This document shows, piece after piece, positions 59,983 through 64,000 of a stretch of 64,000 nucleotides of DNA. This DNA comes from Paracoccaceae bacterium (lineage in GTDB: Bacteria; Pseudomonadota; Alphaproteobacteria; Rhodobacterales; Rhodobacteraceae). Positions within the stretch are counted from its first letter, which is position 1, and every line of letters begins with the position of its first letter. The notes beneath the pieces are model-generated. The model made no database searches. It saw only the letters and a list, made by a program, of their open reading frames with translations, and had not been told where the DNA came from. The stretch spans positions 24,773 to 88,772 of the forward strand of contig JAHDXW010000012.1 in NCBI GenBank assembly GCA_023383015.1, written 5' to 3'. The translations under genes were made by a program, and so were the position numbers.

Positions 59983-60097
59983 GGAAAAAGAAAAGTCATA
60001 TCTGCTGTCTCAATATCCGGGTTCTGTTGCGTCTGGTACCCAAGACGACATCAGAAGCTCCAATACCAGGTCAATAATACTGACATTAAATGCTCCT
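59983..60097. other. AT-rich island in the gltD/uppP divergent region
   Basis: Roughly 115 bases stand out by low GC content (clearly below the surrounding ~70% level), with AAAAAG and AATAATACTGACATTAAATG stretches and a CTGGTA...TACCAG inverted repeat (60033-60038, 60064-60069). No gene is supported inside it. It may hold the divergent promoters and an upstream activator site, or a remnant of foreign DNA. A clear -35/-10 pair could not be chosen. Confidence 0.5.
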
Positions 60098-60150
60098 TCC
60101 CCTCCTGCGCCGGCGGGATAGGGTGGCGCGGCGAATCGCCGGGAGGCCGG

Positions 60151-60954
60151 ATGACCCTGTTCAACCTGTTGCTCGTGGCCGTCGTGCAGGGGATCACCGA
60201 GTTCCTTCCGATCTCGTCCTCGGGCCATCTGATCCTGCTGCCGGCGCTGACCGGGATGGCCGACCAGGGGCTGGTGATCGACGTCGCCGTCCATGTCGGC
60301 ACGCTGGCGGCGGTGATCCTGTACTTCCGCCGCGACGTGGCGGCGGCGGCGGCGGGACTGGGCCGGCTTGCACGCGGGCGGATCGACACCGACGGGGCGC
60401 GGCTGGCCGCGCTCCTGGCCGTGGCGACCCTGCCGGTGGTGGCCGCGGGGCTGGCGCTGACGCTCGCCGGCCTGACCGAGGCGCTGCGGTCGGTGGCGCT
60501 GATCGGCTGGACGACGCTTCTGTTCGGCATCCTGCTCTACTGGTCCGACCAGGCGGGGTCCGAACGGCTGCGCGGCGGCGACTGGCGGTTGCGCGATGCT
60601 GTCATCCTCGGGCTCTGGCAGGCTGTGGCGCTGGTCCCGGGCACCTCGCGGTCGGGCATCGTCATCACCGGCGCTCGCTTCCTCGGCTACGCCCGCAGCG
60701 ATGCCGCGCGGCTGTCGATGCTGATGTCGATCCCGACCATCGCGGCCTCGGGCGTTCTGCTCGGCGCCGAGGTGGCGGTGACCGCCGACGCCGCCGCCGC
60801 CCGCGACGGGGCGATCGCCGCGGCCTTCTCCTTCGTTTCCGCCCTCGCGGCGCTTGCGGTGATGATGCGGCTCCTGCGCAGCGTCAGCTTCACGCCCTAT
60901 GTGGTCTACCGGGTGTTCCTCGGCCTGGCGCTGCTGGCCTACGCCTACGCCTGA
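60151..60954 (+). CDS. uppP: undecaprenyl-diphosphatase
   Basis: A 267-residue integral membrane BacA/UppP enzyme with about eight hydrophobic segments, which recycles the undecaprenyl carrier used for peptidoglycan and surface glycans. Catalytic motifs are clear: QGITEFLPISSSGHLIL (residues 13-29) with Glu and Ser, and VPGTSRSGIVITGARFLGY. ATG 60151 has GGGAGG upstream. The gene matters for the capsule locus, which uses polyprenyl phosphate, although it lies 29 kb away. Its stop codon is inside a hairpin shared with the convergent hydratase gene. Confidence 0.96.
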   Translation: MTLFNLLLVAVVQGITEFLPISSSGHLILLPALTGMADQGLVIDVAVHVGTLAAVILYFRRDVAAAAAGLGRLARGRIDTDGARLAALLAVATLPVVAAGLALTLAGLTEALRSVALIGWTTLLFGILLYWSDQAGSERLRGGDWRLRDAVILGLWQAVALVPGTSRSGIVITGARFLGYARSDAARLSMLMSIPTIAASGVLLGAEVAVTADAAAARDGAIAAAFSFVSALAALAVMMRLLRSVSFTPYVVYRVFLGLALLAYAYA

Positions 60955-60967
60955 GCCGGTGGCTCAG
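60951..60967. terminator. hairpin containing both convergent stop codons
   Basis: CTGAGCC (60951-60957) and GGCTCAG (60961-60967) form a 7-bp stem with a GGT loop. The stem includes the uppP TGA at 60952-60954 and the enoyl-CoA hydratase stop at 60964-60966 on the minus strand, so one structure could end both transcripts. Confidence 0.45.
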
Positions 60968-61764
60968 AACCGCGGCGGTCGCCGGTCGCGGAAGGCGGCA
61001 AGCCCCTCGGCAAGGTCGGGGCCGGTGAAGAGCGCGGCGCATTGCGCACGCAGCGCGCCGGCGCGGGCCGGTTCGGCGGCGGCGATCGCATCGACCGTGG
61101 CCTTGGCAAGGCGGATGGTCCCCGGGGCGAGCCCGGCCAGCGCCGCGGCATGCTCGGCCACCGCCTCATCGAGCGCCCCGTCGGCCACGACCCGGTCGAC
61201 GAGACCGATGGCCAGCGCCTCGGCGGCATCGAGCAGGCGGGCCGAGAACAGCATGTCCTTGGCCCGCGACGGCCCGACCGCGGCGACAAGGGCGGCGGTG
61301 TCCTCGAAGGAATAGCCGATGCCCAGCCGCGCCGGGGTGATGCCGAGCCGCGCGCCGGCGGCGGCAAAGCGCAGGTCGCAGGCCAGCGCGAGCCCGCAGC
61401 CGCCGCCGACGCAGGCGCCTGCGATGCGGGCGATCACTGGCATCGGCAGCGCCGCGACCGCGGCGTTGGCGGCGCGGACCCGGGTGTTGTAGTCGGCAGC
61501 TGCGGCGGGTGAGGCGAAGACCTCGCCGAACTCGGCGATGTCGGCGCCGGCCGAGAACACCGGGCCGTCGGGGCCTGGCGCGCCGGCCAGGATCACCACC
61601 CGCACCGCGGGATCGGCGGCAAGCCGGGCGCAGAGCCCGGGCAGGGCGGCCCACATCGCCTGGCCGATGGCATTGCGCCGCCCCGGCACGGCAAGCTCGA
61701 TGGTGGCGACGCGGCCGGGCCAGAGCCTAAGGCGGCCGTCGGCAAAGGGGATGGGGCGGTCCAT
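60964..61764 (-). CDS. enoyl-CoA hydratase/isomerase family protein
   Basis: A 266-residue crotonase-superfamily protein. The oxyanion-hole segments are VFSAGADIAEFGE (near 68-80) and ACVGGGCGLALACDLRFAA (near 115-133), followed by LGIGYSFEDTAALVAAVG. The Glu in the second active-site helix of typical hydratases is not obvious, so the reaction (hydration, isomerisation or hydrolysis) is open. ATG 61764 gives the family-typical N-terminus; a longer frame upstream is not supported. It may act on fatty-acid or aromatic CoA esters. Confidence 0.88.
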   Translation of the reverse strand: MDRPIPFADGRLRLWPGRVATIELAVPGRRNAIGQAMWAALPGLCARLAADPAVRVVILAGAPGPDGPVFSAGADIAEFGEVFASPAAAADYNTRVRAANAAVAALPMPVIARIAGACVGGGCGLALACDLRFAAAGARLGITPARLGIGYSFEDTAALVAAVGPSRAKDMLFSARLLDAAEALAIGLVDRVVADGALDEAVAEHAAALAGLAPGTIRLAKATVDAIAAAEPARAGALRAQCAALFTGPDLAEGLAAFRDRRPPRF

Positions 61765-61901
61765 GGCGGCGGTCCGGGGCGGTGACGCGGGCATCTTCCC
61801 CGTCGCCGCGGCCGGCGCAAGCCCCCGCGGCCCGGCGCCCCTTGATCGGCACCCCGGCGGCGGGCGAGAAGGGGCCGGTGGCAGGTGACAGGGGGCAGGG
61901 G

Positions 61902-62375
61902 ATGGACATCGCCGCACGGCTGCAACGGCTCGAGGACGAGCGTGCGATCAACGACGCGATCCACGCCTACGCCTATCACTTCGACCGCAACGAGCCCGAG
62001 GCCGTTGCGGCACTGTTCACCGACGACGCCGAGATCGACTACGGGCCGGAGTTTCCCGCCATGCGCGGCCGGAACGTCTTCGCGCCGGCGATCGCCCGGG
62101 GGCTGGCCGAGCGCTTCGCGGCGACGAGCCACCACATCTCCAACGTCACGGTCACCCACCAGGGCGAAGGCCGGGCGCGGTCCGTCTGCTACGTCTACGC
62201 CTGGCACCGCTACCGGGGCGGGGAACCGGAGGGCGAACTGTGGGCGCAGTATCACCACGAGTGGCTGCGCACGCCCGACGGCTGGAAGATCGCAAGGCTG
62301 GTGCTGAAGGCGGCGGGAACGAGGGATTTCCACCGCAGCCGCATGCACCCCATCGGCCGCCGGCAGGACGGGTAG
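61902..62375 (+). CDS. SnoaL-like (NTF2-fold) protein
   Basis: A 157-residue protein of the SnoaL_4 group of NTF2-like enzymes. It begins with RLQRLEDERAINDAIHAYAYHFDRNEPEAVAALFTDDAEIDYG, the pattern of bile-acid dehydratase-like and hydroxysteroid isomerase-like members, then GRNVFAPAI, TSHHISNVTV and WLRTPDGWKIARLVL. These small barrels often act as dehydratases or isomerases; the substrate is unknown. The start ATG 61902 follows CAGGGG. It is divergent from the enoyl-CoA hydratase gene. Confidence 0.86.
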   Translation: MDIAARLQRLEDERAINDAIHAYAYHFDRNEPEAVAALFTDDAEIDYGPEFPAMRGRNVFAPAIARGLAERFAATSHHISNVTVTHQGEGRARSVCYVYAWHRYRGGEPEGELWAQYHHEWLRTPDGWKIARLVLKAAGTRDFHRSRMHPIGRRQDG

Positions 62376-62442
62376 GGACGCGCCGCAGCAGCGGGCAGCG
62401 GCATGGTGCCCCCCCGCACGGCCGGCACGGTCAGCGGCGCGG

Positions 62443-62457
62443 CCCGCCGCCGGCGGG
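62443..62457. terminator. short hairpin between the SnoaL-like and aldehyde dehydrogenase genes
   Basis: CCCGCC-GCC-GGCGGG forms a 6-bp hairpin 68 bases after the SnoaL-like stop and 8 bases past the aldehyde dehydrogenase stop on the minus strand. It may help end the dehydrogenase transcript. Confidence 0.35.
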
Positions 62458-62464
62458 TCGCACA

Positions 62465-63907
62465 CTAGCCGTGCTTCACCATGACGTGCCTGACCACCGT
62501 GTAGTCCTCGAGCGCGTAGGCCGAGAGGTCCTTGCCGTAGCCCGACTGCTTCAGCCCGCCGTGGGGCATCTCGTTGACCAGCATGAAATGGCTGTTGATC
62601 CAGGTGCAGCCGTAGCGCAGCCGCGCCGCGGTGGCCATCGCCCGGCCGACATCGCGCGTCCATACCGACGAGGCGAGGCCGTAGGCGGAATCGTTGGCCC
62701 AGGCCACCGCCTGCCCGACGTCGGTGAACCGGGTCACCGAGACGACGGGACCGAACACCTCGCGCCGGACGATCTCGTCGTCCTGGCGGGCGCCGGCGAC
62801 CACCGTCGGGCGGTAGTAGAAGCCGTTCTCGCCCATCGCCGCACCGCCGGTGGTGATCTCGACATGCGGCAGGCTGCGGGCACGCTCGACGAAGCTCGCC
62901 ACCCGGTCGCGCTGGCGCAGCGAGATGAGCGGGCCGATCTCGTTGGCGGTGTCGTCCTCCTGTCCGAGGGTGATGCCCTGCACGGCGGCGGTCAGGTCGG
63001 CAACCAGCCGGTCGTACACCTTCGGCCCGGCATAGACGCGGCAGGCGGCGGTGCAGTCCTGGCCGGCGTTGTAGTAGCCGAAAGTCCGGAGCCCGGCGAC
63101 CACGGCCTCGAGGTCGGCATCGTCGAAGACCACCACCGGCGCCTTGCCGCCAAGCTCCAGATGCGTCCGCTTCAGCGTGCGCGACGCCGCGTCGAGGATC
63201 TTGCGCCCCGTCGCGACATCGCCGGTCAGCGAGATCATGTCGACGTCGGGATGGCGGATCAGCGAGTTGCCCACCGTCTCGCCGCGACCGGGGATGATGC
63301 TGACGACGCCCGCGGGGAGCACCTCGGCAAGGATGCGGGCCAGCTTCAGCGCCGTCAGCGGTGTCTGCTCGGAGGGCTTGAAGACCACCGTGTTGCCGCC
63401 GCCGATGGCGGGTGCGAGCTTCCAGGCCATCATCATCAGCGGATAGTTCCACGGCGCGATCGAGGCCACCACGCCCACCGGGTCGCGGCGGATCATGCTG
63501 GTGTGCCCGGCGAGGTACTCGCCCGCCACCGCCCCCTGCTGGCAGCGGACCGCGCCGGCGAAGAAGCGGAAGCAGTCGACGATCGCGGGGATCTCGTCGC
63601 CCCTCGCGGCGTTGATCGGCTTGCCGCAGTTCAGCGCCTCGAGCGCGGCAAAGCCCTCCGCCTCGGCCTCGATGCGCGCGGCGATGGCCAGGAGCGCGGC
63701 CGACCGCTCGGCCGGGGTGGTGTGCGACCAGCCCTCGAAGGCCGCGCGCGCGGCGGCCACGGCGCGGTCGATCTGGGCAGGCGAGGCCTCGGGTACCTCG
63801 ACGATCAACCCGCCCGTGCGCGGGTTCAGGACGCGCTCGGCCGCCTCCTCGCCCGGCTCGAAGCGGTCGCCGATCAGGAGCGCGGTGTCGAAGGTGGTCG
63901 GGTCCAT
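62465..63907 (-). CDS. NAD-dependent aldehyde dehydrogenase (aminobutyraldehyde-type)
   Basis: A 480-residue aldehyde dehydrogenase with the catalytic residues in place: the active-site Glu in [14 protein letters not shown], the nucleophile Cys in [15 protein letters not shown] and the NAD-binding [28 protein letters not shown] and the QDCTAACR context match gamma-aminobutyraldehyde dehydrogenases (PatD/PuuC-related), suggesting polyamine breakdown; related substrates such as betaine aldehyde are possible. ATG 63907 has GGGAGG seven bases upstream; ATG 63928 would overlap the preceding gene's stop codon (ATGA) and is a weaker choice. Confidence 0.92.
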   Translation of the reverse strand: MDPTTFDTALLIGDRFEPGEEAAERVLNPRTGGLIVEVPEASPAQIDRAVAAARAAFEGWSHTTPAERSAALLAIAARIEAEAEGFAALEALNCGKPINAARGDEIPAIVDCFRFFAGAVRCQQGAVAGEYLAGHTSMIRRDPVGVVASIAPWNYPLMMMAWKLAPAIGGGNTVVFKPSEQTPLTALKLARILAEVLPAGVVSIIPGRGETVGNSLIRHPDVDMISLTGDVATGRKILDAASRTLKRTHLELGGKAPVVVFDDADLEAVVAGLRTFGYYNAGQDCTAACRVYAGPKVYDRLVADLTAAVQGITLGQEDDTANEIGPLISLRQRDRVASFVERARSLPHVEITTGGAAMGENGFYYRPTVVAGARQDDEIVRREVFGPVVSVTRFTDVGQAVAWANDSAYGLASSVWTRDVGRAMATAARLRYGCTWINSHFMLVNEMPHGGLKQSGYGKDLSAYALEDYTVVRHVMVKHG

Positions 63908-63924
63908 GGGGGCCTCCCTGAAGG

Positions 63925-64000
63925 TCATTTTCCCGCACCGGCGGTCGCGTCGCCGCCGCGGGTGAGATGGTAGGCGAGAAGGATCGGCACGAAGGTCGTG
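63925..64000 (-). CDS. C-terminal fragment of a probable membrane protein
   Basis: The last 24 codons of a minus-strand gene run off the end of the window; the stop (TGA) is at 63925-63927. The tail reads [14 protein letters not shown] followed by a Gly/Ala-rich end, i.e. the end of a hydrophobic, probably transmembrane, segment. It shares an ATGA with an alternative start of the aldehyde dehydrogenase, so the two are probably in one operon. The family cannot be named from this fragment. Confidence 0.55.
   Translation of the reverse strand, partial: TTFVPILLAYHLTRGGDATAGAGK

Noticed and set aside
60010..60294. small minus-strand open frame crossing the AT-rich island and the uppP start
   Set aside because: It lies antisense to uppP over most of its length, has no ribosome-binding site and no recognisable motif.

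Overview
The window is very GC-rich, gene-dense chromosomal DNA with few intergenic gaps (none reaches 300 bases). It looks like an alphaproteobacterium of the Rhodobacterales (Rhodobacter/Roseobacter relatives). Reasons: an L-malyl-CoA lyase very like the Rhodobacter Mcl1 protein, DUF3572 and DUF1244 proteins, a DgcN/DgcA pair, a tRNA-His with A73 and an encoded CCA end, and tandem hairpins before serC resembling the alphaproteobacterial serC leader. No rRNA, insertion sequence, integrase, prophage or CRISPR array was seen.

Layout. 1-1745: the tail of a Met/His/Gly-rich protein, an ECF sigma factor, a small single-pass membrane protein and a CpxP/Spy-like 'heavy-metal sensor' protein. 1826-11008: signalling, with a PleD-like diguanylate cyclase, a degenerate H-NOX protein paired with an HNOBA-GGDEF cyclase, and a five-PAS hybrid histidine kinase; interspersed are DUF3572, a HAD phosphatase and an MttB-family methyltransferase. 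11108-11184: tRNA-His(GTG).

11244-31816 is a 20-kb surface-polysaccharide locus. It encodes an outer-membrane export lipoprotein, a polyprenyl-phosphate sugar transferase, a sugar epimerase/reductase, galE, glf (UDP-galactopyranose mutase), two galactofuranosyltransferase-like enzymes resembling mycobacterial GlfT1 and GlfT2, more GT2 glycosyltransferases (one fused to an FkbM methyltransferase domain), five sulfotransferase-like modules and a KpsE/KpsT/KpsM-type ABC exporter. Read together, GalE makes UDP-galactopyranose, Glf converts it to UDP-galactofuranose, GlfT-like enzymes polymerise it, sulfotransferases decorate it and the ABC/OPX system exports it. The prediction is a sulfated galactofuranose-containing capsule; the chemistry is inferred.

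31821-44403: housekeeping and small conserved genes: xthA, DUF1428, fahA, DUF2585, DinB, the serine pathway (serB divergent from serC-serA), a metallophosphoesterase, pyk, N-formylglutamate amidohydrolase, DUF1244 and two membrane-associated proteins. 44270-47224: a D-amino-acid operon (dgcN, dgcA, D-amino-acid transaminase). 47498-52989: mcl1, a secreted tandem-repeat protein, accA, DUF4342 and a secreted subtilisin. 53025-59937: a glutamate synthase operon, gltD-GFA-GFA-gltB. 60151-64000: uppP, an enoyl-CoA hydratase, a SnoaL-like protein, an aldehyde dehydrogenase and the end of a further gene.

Many neighbours overlap: same-strand pairs share ATGA/GTGA/TGATG junctions (translational coupling), and several convergent pairs overlap by 7 to 134 bases.
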